DNA of 64,000 nucleotides from Variovorax sp. J22G73 (lineage in GTDB: Bacteria > Pseudomonadota > Gammaproteobacteria > Burkholderiales > Burkholderiaceae_C): NCBI RefSeq assembly GCF_030317035.1, contig NZ_JASZYK010000008.1, forward strand, positions 277,749 through 341,748, in the 5' to 3' direction. Shown here one piece after another: positions 42,237 to 50,800 of this stretch (its first letter is position 1; each line of letters starts with the position of its first letter). The translations under genes and the position numbers were made by a program. The notes beneath the pieces were generated by a model. That model was not told the DNA's origin. It made no database searches and saw only the letters and a program-made list of their open reading frames with translations.

Positions 42237-44072
42237 ATGGGCCACGAGTCTTGCGCGGAACCGCCACCGTTGAACCCACTCCCCAGCATGCCCCGGCAAC
42301 CTCGGCCCAGCGACGCGAACGCATCGCACCCCGCCATCCTCCCCTTCTTCCAGCCCATCGTGGACCTGCGGCAGGGCACGATCTTCGGCCACGAGGCACT
42401 CATTCGCGGCCCCGCCAGCACTGCGCTGCACCACCCCGAGGCGCTGCTGGCGCTCGCGGCCAGCGAGTCGAGGCTGACCGAGTTCGAGCTGCAGTGCGTG
42501 GAAATCGTGCTGGCCGAGTGGGGCCGCCTGAAAGCCCCTGGCCGCCTGTTCGTCAACCTGAGCCCCGACGCGCTCACCGCGGCCATGGGCGGCGTGGGCT
42601 CGGCCTGCTGGCTCGCGCGCCTGCTGGCGCAGCACGACATTCCGGCGCGCGACGTCACGGTCGAGCTCACCGAGCACCCGGCCAACGGCAACCCCGAAGC
42701 CTTGCCGCGCGCGGTGCAGGCGCTGCACGCCATGGGCGCGCGGCTGGCGCTCGACGACTTCGGCGAGGGGCATTCCAACCTGCGGCGCTGGCGCGAGCTG
42801 AAGCCCGACTTCGTGAAGCTCGACAAGCAGCTCACGCGCGGCATCGCGAGCTGCCCGCAAAGCGTGGAACTGGTACGCGCGGTGGTCGCCTTCGGCCACG
42901 CCATGGGCACCGAGCTGGTGGCCGAAGGCGTGGAAGACGCCAAGGACCTGCGCGTGCTGCGCGACCTGGGCATTGCCCACGGCCAGGGCTTCCTGCTGGG
43001 CCAGCCGGCGCCCACGCTGCAGCCGGCCCTGCCCGCGAGCGTGGCCCAGGTCATCCGCGACACGCGCATCGCGGTGATGCCGCATGCCACCCAGCCTTCG
43101 CAGCCCCACGTGCTGCGCAGCCTGTCGGTCATCCAGGCGCCCGCGCTGGCGCCGCACACGCCCATCGACGAGGTATCGGCCATCTTCCAGAAGCACCCCG
43201 AGCTGCATGCGCTCGCGGTGGTCGACCAGGGCCGGCCGGTGGCGCTCATCAACCGCCAGGCGTTCATGAACGACTACGCGCGCATGTACTTCCGCGAGGT
43301 GCACGGCAGGCGCCCCTGCCTGTCGTACGGCAACCAGTCGCCGCGCGTGGTGGAGCGGGAAGACAACGTGGAGAACCTGCTGGGCATCCTGATGTCGGAA
43401 GACCAGCGCTACCTGAGCGAAGGCTTCGTGGTCACCGAGAAGAAGCACTACGTCGGCCTGGGCACCGGCGACCAGCTGGTGCGCGCCGTGACCGAGGCGC
43501 GCATCGAGGCCGCGCGGCATGCCAACCCGCTGACCTTCCTGCCGGGGAACATTCCCGTCAACATCCACATCGGGCGGCTGCTCGACGGCGGGGCCGACTT
43601 TGTCGCCTGCTACGCCGACCTGAACAACTTCAAGGTGTTCAACGACCACTACGGCTACTGGCGCGGCGACGAAATGATCCTGCTGCTGGCGCGCACGGCC
43701 ACCCGGCACGCCGACGCCCACCGCGACTTCGTGGGCCACATCGGCGGGGACGACTTCCTAATGCTGTTCCAGAGCCCCGACTGGCAGCTGCGCTGCGCCG
43801 CCGTCATCGACGACTTCAACCGCCAGGCGCGCGACCTGTATGACGACGCCGCCCGCCAGGCCGGCGGCATCGAGGGCGAAGACCGCCACGGCGTGGTGCG
43901 CTTCACCCCGTTCACCACGCTGGCCATCGGCGCGGTACGCATCCCGCCGGGCATGTTCCGCCATGCGGAAGACGTGGCCGGCCAGGCCGCCATTGCCAAG
44001 CACGAGGCCAAGCAGGCGCCTTCGGGCCTGACGGTGCGCGAGCCGCAAGCGGGGCGCCCGGGGCCGGCCTGA
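42237..44072 (+). CDS. EAL-GGDEF two-domain signalling protein
   Basis: 611 aa from ATG 42237; ATG 42288 is also possible. N-terminal EAL domain with GHEALIRG (E53), the metal/catalytic residues in VNLSP, ELTEH, LDDFGEG, FVKLDKQ and AEGVED, so phosphodiesterase activity is plausible. A middle segment of about 120 aa resembles a pair of CBS motifs. The C-terminal GGDEF domain has GGDDF (503-507) instead of GGDEF, and a preceding DLNNFKVFNDHYGYWRGDEM. The E-to-D change may reduce or abolish diguanylate cyclase activity. EAL-then-GGDEF order is the reverse of the usual one. It acts on c-di-GMP. Confidence 0.9.
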   Translation: MGHESCAEPPPLNPLPSMPRQPRPSDANASHPAILPFFQPIVDLRQGTIFGHEALIRGPASTALHHPEALLALAASESRLTEFELQCVEIVLAEWGRLKAPGRLFVNLSPDALTAAMGGVGSACWLARLLAQHDIPARDVTVELTEHPANGNPEALPRAVQALHAMGARLALDDFGEGHSNLRRWRELKPDFVKLDKQLTRGIASCPQSVELVRAVVAFGHAMGTELVAEGVEDAKDLRVLRDLGIAHGQGFLLGQPAPTLQPALPASVAQVIRDTRIAVMPHATQPSQPHVLRSLSVIQAPALAPHTPIDEVSAIFQKHPELHALAVVDQGRPVALINRQAFMNDYARMYFREVHGRRPCLSYGNQSPRVVEREDNVENLLGILMSEDQRYLSEGFVVTEKKHYVGLGTGDQLVRAVTEARIEAARHANPLTFLPGNIPVNIHIGRLLDGGADFVACYADLNNFKVFNDHYGYWRGDEMILLLARTATRHADAHRDFVGHIGGDDFLMLFQSPDWQLRCAAVIDDFNRQARDLYDDAARQAGGIEGEDRHGVVRFTPFTTLAIGAVRIPPGMFRHAEDVAGQAAIAKHEAKQAPSGLTVREPQAGRPGPA

Positions 44073-44141
44073 TCCTTGCATCTCCGCGGCCGATACCGGT
44101 CGCAACGCTTCCTCGGGTTTTCCTGAAGCGATTGTGGCCAT

Positions 44142-44157
44142 AAACTGTATACAGTTT
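44142..44157. promoter_or_regulatory. AAACTGTATACAGTTT palindrome upstream of NCS2 permease
   Basis: A perfect 16-bp palindrome with the same TGTATACA core as at 39012, 70 bp before the NCS2 start. Predicted binding site of the same GntR-type regulator or a related one. Confidence 0.6.
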
Positions 44158-44226
44158 CGCGTACACGACGTGTGGACGCGGCACCGAGCGCGCCGTCCAC
44201 GCCTTCTCTCTGACTGGAGATACACG

Positions 44227-45723
44227 ATGACGGCCGACACTTCTTCCCCTGTCCCCACGGTGCATCCGGTGGACCAGCGGCTCCCCACCGGCAAGCTCGC
44301 GGCCCTGGGCCTGCAGCACGTGCTGGTCATGTACGCGGGCGCGGTCGCGGTGCCGCTCATCGTGGGGCGCGCGCTCAAGCTCTCGCCCGACGAGGTCGCG
44401 CTGCTGATCTCGGCCGACCTGTTCTGCTGCGGCATCGCCACGCTGATCCAGGCGCTGGGCGCCACGCAGTTCTTCGGCATCAAGCTGCCCGTGATGATGG
44501 GCGTCACCTTTGCCTCCGTCGCGCCCATGGTCGCCATGGCCAACGCCAACCCCGGGCAGAACGGCGCGCAGCTGCTGTTCGGCGCCATCATCGGCGCGGG
44601 CGTGGTGTCGATGCTCATCGCGCCGCTGGTGAGCCGCATGCTGCGCTTTTTTCCGCCGGTGGTCACCGGCACCATCATCGCGGTCATCGGCATCAGCCTG
44701 ATGCGCGTGGGCATCAACTGGATCTTCGGCAACCCGGTGGGCCCGACGGCGCCCGCGCTGGTCGACCCGGTGTACGCCAAGTGGCTGGCCGAAGTGACGT
44801 CGCCCGGCAGCTCCATTCCCGCGGTGCCCAAGGGCTTCGCCATCATGCCGACCGTGCCCAACCCCAAGTACGCCGACCTGTCGGGCTTCGGCGTGGCCGC
44901 GCTGGTGCTGGTGTCGATCCTGCTGATCGTCAAGTACGCCAAGGGCTTCGTCGCCAACATCTCGGTGCTGCTGGGCATCGTCATCGGCGCGGTGGTGGCT
45001 TCGGTCACGGGCCTCATGACCTACGAGAAGGTGGGCAAGGCCGCGTGGGTCGACATCGTGCTGCCCTTTCACTTCGGCATGCCGCAGTTCGACCCCATCC
45101 TCATCCTGACGATGACGCTCATCATGATCGTGGTGATGATCGAGTCGACCGGCATGTTCCTCGCGCTGGGCGAGATGACCGAGCGCAAGATCAGCCAGCA
45201 GGACCTGGCCCGCGGCCTTCGCACCGACGGCCTGGGCACGCTCATCGGCGGCATCTTCAACACCTTTCCGTACACCAGCTTTTCGCAGAACGTGGGCCTG
45301 GTGGCGGTTACCGGCATCAAGAGCCGCTACGTGTGCGTGGCCGGCGGCGTGATCCTCATCGTGCTGGGGCTGCTGCCGAAGATGGCGGCGCTGGTCGAGT
45401 CGCTGCCCACCGTGGTGCTCGGGGGCGCGGGCCTCGTCATGTTCGGCATGGTGGCCGCCACGGGCATCCGCATCTTGTCGGGCGTGGACTTCAAGACCAA
45501 CCGCCACAACGCGATGATCGTCGCGGTGTCGATCGGCGTGGGCATGATCCCGCTGATCGCGCCCAACTTCAAGCAATGGATGCCGCACGCGATCCACTCG
45601 CTGATCGAGTCGGGCATTCTGCTGGCGTCGATTGCGGCGGTGCTGCTGAACCTGTTCTTGAACGGGGCGAAGCACGACGAGCAGGCTGTGATCGCGGCGG
45701 CGAAGCAGGCCGAGGCGCATTGA
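44227..45723 (+). CDS. NCS2-family nucleobase permease
   Basis: 498 aa from ATG 44227. NCS2 (uracil/xanthine/urate permease) pattern: GLQHVLVMYAGAVAVPLIVG near the N-terminus, VMMGVTFASVAPMVA, the substrate-motif region GEMTERKISQQDLARGLRTDGLGTLIGGIFNTFPYTSFSQNVGLV, typical of the xanthine/urate subgroup. About 12-14 helices. Likely a urate or xanthine:H+ symporter; fits the purine/hydantoin theme of the neighbouring NCS1 unit. Confidence 0.93.
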   Translation: MTADTSSPVPTVHPVDQRLPTGKLAALGLQHVLVMYAGAVAVPLIVGRALKLSPDEVALLISADLFCCGIATLIQALGATQFFGIKLPVMMGVTFASVAPMVAMANANPGQNGAQLLFGAIIGAGVVSMLIAPLVSRMLRFFPPVVTGTIIAVIGISLMRVGINWIFGNPVGPTAPALVDPVYAKWLAEVTSPGSSIPAVPKGFAIMPTVPNPKYADLSGFGVAALVLVSILLIVKYAKGFVANISVLLGIVIGAVVASVTGLMTYEKVGKAAWVDIVLPFHFGMPQFDPILILTMTLIMIVVMIESTGMFLALGEMTERKISQQDLARGLRTDGLGTLIGGIFNTFPYTSFSQNVGLVAVTGIKSRYVCVAGGVILIVLGLLPKMAALVESLPTVVLGGAGLVMFGMVAATGIRILSGVDFKTNRHNAMIVAVSIGVGMIPLIAPNFKQWMPHAIHSLIESGILLASIAAVLLNLFLNGAKHDEQAVIAAAKQAEAH

Positions 45724-45725
45724 CG

Positions 45726-45759
45726 AGCGACTGGGCGCCCGTCGCGGGCACCCGTCGCT
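45726..45759. terminator. Hairpin between convergent genes
   Basis: Arms AGCGAC-T-GGGCGCCC and GGGCACCC-GTCGCT around a 5-bp loop, with a few mismatches. Placed between the convergent NCS2 and aldo/keto reductase genes. No T-run is visible on either side, so intrinsic termination is possible but unproved. Confidence 0.4.
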
Positions 45760-45789
45760 CGCTCGAGACCTTGGGCGCTTGAGCGCTCG

Positions 45790-46647
45790 CTAGATCATCG
45801 CCAGCGGCCTCTTGCGCCGCGGCGGTGGGTGCAGGCGGTCCAGCGCTTCCAGCGTTGCCGCGTCGAGCTTCAATTCGGCTGCGGCCAGGTTCTCCTTCAG
45901 GTGCGCGCTGCGCACCGCCTTCGGGATCGCCGCCACCCCGGGCCGCGCGATCACCGCCGCCAGCGCCAGCTGCGCCGCCGTCACGCCCAGGCGCGCGGCC
46001 AGTTCCGCCAGCCCGTCGTCGTCGGCCAGCGCACCCTGGTCGATCGGGCTGTAGGCCATCAACGGCATGTCGCGCTCGCGCTGCCAGGGCAGCAGATCGA
46101 ACTCGGGCCCTCGCTCCCCCAAAGACAGGTAGACCTGGTTGGCCGCGCAGCCCGGGCCGTCGCCCACGGTGCGCGCCAGCTCCTGCATGTCGTCGGTGTC
46201 GAAGTTGCTCACGCCCCAGTGCGCGATGCGTCCTTCGGCCACCAGCGACTGCATGGCCGCGACGGTGTCGCGCAGCGGGTGGTTGCCGCGCCAGTGCAGC
46301 AGGTAAAGGTCGATGGCGTCCAGCCCCAGGCGCTGCAGGCTGCGCTCGCAGGCCGCGCGCGTGCCGTTGCGGCTGGCGTTGTGCGGGTAGACCTTGCTGA
46401 CGACGAAGAGCGCTTCGCGCCGCACGTCGCCCGCGCGCAGGGCCTCGCCGATGGCCTGGCCCAGCACGCTTTCCGCGCCGCCTTCGCCGTACATCTCGGC
46501 GGTGTCGATAAGCCGGTAGCCCAGCACGATGGCCTCGCGCACGGCCTTGACCTCGGCCGCGCGGCGGCCCGCGTCTTCGCCCATGCGCCAGGTGCCGAGG
46601 CCCAGGACCGGCATCTCGCCGCCGGTGGGGAGTGAGAGTGTTCGCAT
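45790..46647 (-). CDS. Aldo/keto reductase
   Basis: 285 aa from ATG 46647; the frame to 46695 lacks support. AKR TIM-barrel signature GLGTWRMGED, and the catalytic tetrad D (LIDTAEMYG), Y (in the same motif), K (FVVSKVYPHN) and H (LYLLHWRG). C-terminal cofactor motif IPKAVRSAHLKEN. Converts aldehydes or ketones to alcohols with NADPH; substrate unknown. Convergent with the permease gene. Confidence 0.92.
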   Translation of the reverse strand: MRTLSLPTGGEMPVLGLGTWRMGEDAGRRAAEVKAVREAIVLGYRLIDTAEMYGEGGAESVLGQAIGEALRAGDVRREALFVVSKVYPHNASRNGTRAACERSLQRLGLDAIDLYLLHWRGNHPLRDTVAAMQSLVAEGRIAHWGVSNFDTDDMQELARTVGDGPGCAANQVYLSLGERGPEFDLLPWQRERDMPLMAYSPIDQGALADDDGLAELAARLGVTAAQLALAAVIARPGVAAIPKAVRSAHLKENLAAAELKLDAATLEALDRLHPPPRRKRPLAMI

Positions 46648-46702
46648 CGGGCCATGGTACGCACGCGCGGGGGGAGCGCAAGGCGGCACGAGCAAGGCCG
46701 CA

Positions 46703-48142
46703 TCAACCGACAGACAACGGCAGCCGCACGGTCACGCACAAACCTCTTCCCTCACCGTTCCCCTCCCCATCCTCCAACACCACCTCGCCCCCGTGCTCCC
46801 GCAGCACCGCCCGCACGATCGCCAGCCCCAGCCCGCTGCCCGACTGCGTCTGGTCCGGGTTGCGAAAGAAGCGGTCGAACACGCGTTCGCGCAAGGCCGG
46901 CGGAATGCCCGGGCCCTGGTCCGTCACGCGCAGCACCGCCTGACCCGCTTCGCGAAAGACATGCACCGTCACCCGGCCTCCATCGGGGCTGTACTTGACG
47001 GCGTTTTCCACCACGTTGCTCACCATCGAGATCAGGCTCTCGCGCTCGCCGAACACAGGCACATCTGCCTCGCCGCCTGGATGCACGAAATCGATCGCGA
47101 TGCCGCGCGCGTGCGCCAGGCTGTCGATCAGCGCGATGCGTTCGCGCACCAGCACGTCGAACGCCAGCACGACGGGTGTGGCGTCCTGCGGCATCTCGTC
47201 GCTGCGCATCAGCTGCTGCAGTTGTCCCACCAGGCGCGACGCCCGGTCGTTGCTGCGCAGCAGGTTGGCCATCAGCTCGCGCTGGCCGCGGTCGGCGGTC
47301 TGCGCCTTCAGCGCCTCGACGTTCACGCGCATGGCGTCCAGCGGGGTGCGCAGTTCGTTGGCGGCGTCGGCAATCAGCCCGCGCTCGCGCGCGTTGCGCT
47401 CGCGCAGGCTGCGCAGCAGGCCGTTGATGCCGCGCACCAGCGGCTGCAGCTCCTTGTGCGGCGGCTCGAACGACAGCGGCGACAGGTCGGCCGGGCCGCG
47501 CGCGGCGGTCTCCTGCGTCACCTGCCGCCACGGGCGCAGCGCCAGCAGCACCGACAGCCACGCCGGAAACACCAGGATCGGCAGGCTGATGCCCAGCGGC
47601 AGCAGGTAGTAGCTGCGCGTCTCGATGGTGAAGTTCAGCCGCAGAAAATCGGGCTCCGCCAGCAGCACGCGCGTGTCCAGCAGCGGCGAGCTCATGGTGC
47701 GCGCGCGCCATAGCCGGTGGCCGATGCGGATGTTCTCGATGCGCCCCGGCGCCGAGGTCTGCATCGCCGGCATGGCCTCGGTGGAGTTGTAGATCAGCCG
47801 CCCCCGCTGCCACACCTGCATCACGGGCGCCTTGTCGGTCTCGGAGTTGAAGTCGCCCGAGGTCTCGAGCAGCGCCAGGTCGAAGGCCTTGAGCGTCGCC
47901 TGCTGGCGCGCGGGGTCGTGCGCCAGGTGCTGCGCTGCCTCGATGACGCACGCAAAGACCTTGTCGTAGCGCACCAGCTCCGTCAGCTTGTTGGAGTCGT
48001 ACAGGAACAGCGCCACCGTCGCGCCCCACAGCAGCGCGACCACGCCAATCTGCGCGAGCAGCAGCCGCCGCAGCAGCGAAGGCTGCAGCCAGCCTTTGGC
48101 GCGCCGGGCGATGGCCTGGGTGGCGACGGTCAGGGGGGTCAT
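46703..48142 (-). CDS. Sensor histidine kinase lacking phosphoacceptor His
   Basis: 479 aa. Two membrane helices (IGVVALLWGATVALFLY and YYLLPLGISLPILVFPAWLSVLLAL) enclose a periplasmic domain of about 130 aa. HAMP-like linker, then the dimerisation helix. Its H-box reads AANELRTPL: residue 262, normally the phosphorylated His, is Asn (AAC). The ATP-binding domain is intact with N box (NVVENAVKYS), G1 (DQGPGIP) and G2 (GSGLGLAI). No response-regulator gene is adjacent. Either a degenerate kinase acting as an allosteric or phosphatase partner, or a recent loss of function. Confidence 0.9.
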   Translation of the reverse strand: MTPLTVATQAIARRAKGWLQPSLLRRLLLAQIGVVALLWGATVALFLYDSNKLTELVRYDKVFACVIEAAQHLAHDPARQQATLKAFDLALLETSGDFNSETDKAPVMQVWQRGRLIYNSTEAMPAMQTSAPGRIENIRIGHRLWRARTMSSPLLDTRVLLAEPDFLRLNFTIETRSYYLLPLGISLPILVFPAWLSVLLALRPWRQVTQETAARGPADLSPLSFEPPHKELQPLVRGINGLLRSLRERNARERGLIADAANELRTPLDAMRVNVEALKAQTADRGQRELMANLLRSNDRASRLVGQLQQLMRSDEMPQDATPVVLAFDVLVRERIALIDSLAHARGIAIDFVHPGGEADVPVFGERESLISMVSNVVENAVKYSPDGGRVTVHVFREAGQAVLRVTDQGPGIPPALRERVFDRFFRNPDQTQSGSGLGLAIVRAVLREHGGEVVLEDGEGNGEGRGLCVTVRLPLSVG

Positions 48143-48504
48143 GGATCTCCGGGCGGCGAACTGGGCGCCGAACTTTGCGAGCGCGGCGGAGTATCCGCCG
48201 GGCCGCGGCGGGCAAGTTCAGCAAGCCTTCATGAACCCCGCGCTGAACCCTGCGCTCAGGCCGCCGAGCCCACGGTACGCCGGGGTTCCAAGCCTTCTAA
48301 TTTGTAGAAGTCAAAGTCAGTTTCGTGACAGCCAAATTCAATGCCATCAAGCGAAAGCGGCCTTGCGAACCTTCTGATTTTGTCAATGCACCTTGGGTGC
48401 CAACCCCATCGGCCTGCTGTCGACCACATCCTAGAATTTTTGCCTGGTCCTGTCTCACGAGCGCAGGCGCCCCCACCGCAACGAATTTGGAACAGGTTGA
48501 GTCA
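48143..48504. other. Divergent intergenic region, 362 bp
   Basis: Between the histidine kinase (minus) and the TtuC-type dehydrogenase (plus). It contains the inverted repeat CTTCTA-N5-TAGAAG (48294-48310), a candidate operator, and no gene. A longer open frame into this region from 48325 exists but starts without a good ribosome site. Confidence 0.45.
48294..48310. promoter_or_regulatory. Inverted repeat CTTCTA-N5-TAGAAG
   Basis: Perfect 6-bp arms with a 5-bp A/T-rich spacer in the divergent promoter region upstream of the catabolic gene run. Possible regulator-binding site; the regulator is not in the window. Confidence 0.35.
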
Positions 48505-49587
48505 ATGCAGAAAAAGCACAGGATTGCCGTCATTCCCGGAGACGGCATCGGCGTCGAGGTCATGCCCGAAGGTTTGCGCGTGCTCGACGCGGTCGGCCGG
48601 CGCTTCGGCATCGACTTTTCGTACGACCACTTCGACTGGGGCAGCGACCACTACGTGCGCACCGGCCTGATGATGCCGGCGGACTGGGCCGACAAGATCC
48701 AGGGCCACGACGCCATCTACTTCGGTGCCGTGGGCGACCCGGCCAAGGTGCCCGACCACATCGCGGTGTGGGGCCTGCTCATCAAGATCCGCCGCGACTT
48801 CGACCAGTACGTCAACCTGCGCCCCGTGCGCCTGATGCCCGGCGTGCCCGGCCCGCTGGCGCACCGCAAGCCCGGCGACATCGACTTCCTGGTGGTGCGC
48901 GAGAACACCGAAGGCGAATACACCTCGGTGGGCGGACGCCTGTTCGAAGGCACGCCGCGCGAAATGGCCATTCAGGAAGCCGTGTTCACCCGCGTGGGCG
49001 TGGACCGCATCATCGAATACGCGTTCGAGCTCGCCAGCCGCCGCCCGCGCAAGAACCTGGTGGCCGCCACCAAGTCGAACGGCATCTCGATCACCATGCC
49101 CTACTGGGACGAGCGCCTCGCGGAAATCGCCAAGCGCCACCCGGACATCGCCACGAGCAAGTACCACATCGACATCCTGTGCGCGCACTTCGTGCAGCAC
49201 CCCGACTGGTTCGACGTGGTGGTGGCCTCCAACCTGTTCGGCGACATCCTGTCGGACCTGGGCCCGGCCTGTACCGGGACCATCGGCATCGCGCCGTCGG
49301 CCAACCTGAACCCCGAGCGCAAGTTCCCCTCGCTGTTCGAGCCGGTGCACGGCTCGGCGCCCGACATCGCGGGCAAGGGCATCGCCAACCCCATCGGCCA
49401 GATCTGGTCGGCCGCGCTGATGCTCGACCACCTGGGCAACAACGACCCGGTGTACGCGCAAGCCTCGGCCGCCGTCATCTCGGCCATCGAGACCGTGCTG
49501 AGCGAAGGTCCGCGCACGCGGGACATGGGCGGTACGGCCAACACCGTGGACGTGGGGCGTGCCATTGCCGAATGCATTTCGGCATGA
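48505..49587 (+). CDS. ttuC: Tartrate dehydrogenase/decarboxylase (TtuC) family
   Basis: 360 aa from ATG 48505. Isocitrate/isopropylmalate dehydrogenase fold: IAVIPGDGIGVEVMPEGLRVLD, then YFGAVGDP, RENTEGEYTSVGG, ATKSNGISITMPYWDE and DGLAAQ-equivalent SNLFGDILSDLGPACTG, with SLFEPVHGSAPDIAGKGIANP. The family oxidises D-malate, tartrate or related 2-hydroxy acids with NAD+ and divalent metal. It begins the catabolic run; the transporter genes follow after 262 bp that hold a dispersed repeat. Confidence 0.9.
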   Translation: MQKKHRIAVIPGDGIGVEVMPEGLRVLDAVGRRFGIDFSYDHFDWGSDHYVRTGLMMPADWADKIQGHDAIYFGAVGDPAKVPDHIAVWGLLIKIRRDFDQYVNLRPVRLMPGVPGPLAHRKPGDIDFLVVRENTEGEYTSVGGRLFEGTPREMAIQEAVFTRVGVDRIIEYAFELASRRPRKNLVAATKSNGISITMPYWDERLAEIAKRHPDIATSKYHIDILCAHFVQHPDWFDVVVASNLFGDILSDLGPACTGTIGIAPSANLNPERKFPSLFEPVHGSAPDIAGKGIANPIGQIWSAALMLDHLGNNDPVYAQASAAVISAIETVLSEGPRTRDMGGTANTVDVGRAIAECISA

Positions 49588-49723
49588 AGCCTTTTTTGGC
49601 GTGTGCTGTTTGTCGTGAGCCGCGTCGTTCGGGGCGCGGTCGTTGGTCGTGGCGGTCGCCGATCGCGGTCCACTCGCAGCGTGCCCGGGTGAACAGGGCG
49701 CCGGGTGCTTCCCGCAGCGAAAT

Positions 49724-49793
49724 CAAGGAGGAGGCGAAGCCGGGGGACATTCGCGGAGGGAAGTACCCGGCGGCCTGTTCACACGCCCTGAAC
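49724..49793 (+). repeat. Dispersed intergenic repeat, copy 1
   Basis: Begins CAAGGAGGAGGC, has CCGGGGGACATTCGCGGAG in the middle and ends near CACGCCCTGAAC. The reverse complement of the same sequence occurs at 58913-58984, so the transporter-to-dehydrogenase genes are enclosed by an inverted pair. Probably a REP/BIME-like element; no coding. Confidence 0.75.
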
Positions 49794-49849
49794 ATCAACG
49801 TCAAAAACGCCTGCCCCTCGAATCCCAACGCACAGCGGAGTCACTGACC

Positions 49850-50800
49850 ATGGGCCTGTTCCTGCTGAAGCGCACGCTGACATTGCTCGGCACGCTGGTC
49901 GGCGCATCGATCATCGTTTTCCTCGTCCTCGAGATCCTGCCCGGCAATGCCGCGCAGATGCTCATGGGACCCGACGCCTCCCCCGAAGCCGTGGCCGCCC
50001 TGGCCACGAAGCTCGGCCTCGACCTGCCGGCATGGACACGCTACTGGCACTGGATCGGCGGCCTGCTCACCGGCAACCTGGGTGACAGCTATGCCTACAG
50101 CTCGCCGGTGCTCGACCTGATCCTGGAACGCCTGGCGCTGACGGTGCCACTCGCCATGCTCGCCATGGCCTTCACGGTGGTCATCGCGCTGCTCGTCGGC
50201 GTGACAGCCGCTGCGCGCCACAACAAGCTGGGCGACGTCGGCCTCATGGGTGCGGCGCAGATCGGCATCGCCATTCCGAATTTCTGGTTCGCGATCCTGC
50301 TGATCCTCGTGTTCTCAGTGAAGCTGCAATGGTTCTCCGCTGGAGGCTTCGAGGGCTGGGGCGAAGGCTTCTTCGCGGGCGTCAAGTCGCTGCTGCTGCC
50401 GGCCTTGTCGCTGGCCGTGGTGCAAGCGGCCATCCTGGCCCGCATCACGCGCTCGGCGGTGCTCGAGGTGATGCGCGAGGACTTCGTGCGCACCGCGCGC
50501 GCCAAGGGCGTGTCGCAGCGCATGGTGCTGTGGACCCACGTGCTGCGCAACGCGATGATTCCGGTCATCACCGTCATGGGCATGCAGTTTTCCGAACTGC
50601 TGGCCGGCACCATCGTGGTGGAGAACGTGTTCTACCTGCCAGGGCTGGGCCGCCTCATCTTCCAGGCCATCAGCAACCGCGACCTGATCGTGGTGCGCAA
50701 CTGCGTGATGCTGCTCGCGGCCATGGTGGTCATCGTGAATTTCGTGGTCGACGTGCTCTACGCCGTGATCGACCCGCGCATCAAGGCCAGCGACATATGA
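49850..50800 (+). CDS. Dipeptide/oligopeptide-type ABC permease, DppB-like
   Basis: 316 aa from ATG 49850. Reads FLLKRTLTLLGTLVGASIIVFLVLEILPGNAAQMLMGP, typical of the first permease (DppB/OppB), about six helices, and the ABC-contact EAA-like loop ARITRSAVLEVMREDFVRTARAKGVSQRMVLWTHVLRNAMIPVIT. The stop overlaps the next start (ATGA). Carries the imported substrate across the inner membrane together with the next gene. Confidence 0.93.
   Translation: MGLFLLKRTLTLLGTLVGASIIVFLVLEILPGNAAQMLMGPDASPEAVAALATKLGLDLPAWTRYWHWIGGLLTGNLGDSYAYSSPVLDLILERLALTVPLAMLAMAFTVVIALLVGVTAAARHNKLGDVGLMGAAQIGIAIPNFWFAILLILVFSVKLQWFSAGGFEGWGEGFFAGVKSLLLPALSLAVVQAAILARITRSAVLEVMREDFVRTARAKGVSQRMVLWTHVLRNAMIPVITVMGMQFSELLAGTIVVENVFYLPGLGRLIFQAISNRDLIVVRNCVMLLAAMVVIVNFVVDVLYAVIDPRIKASDI

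Noticed and set aside
41799..45720. Very long open frames on the minus strand (41799-43739, 43912-45720) opposite the EAL-GGDEF and NCS2 genes
   Set aside because: They are antisense to genes with clear motifs, have His/Arg/Ala-rich low-complexity translation typical of GC-rich shadow frames, and no ribosome sites.
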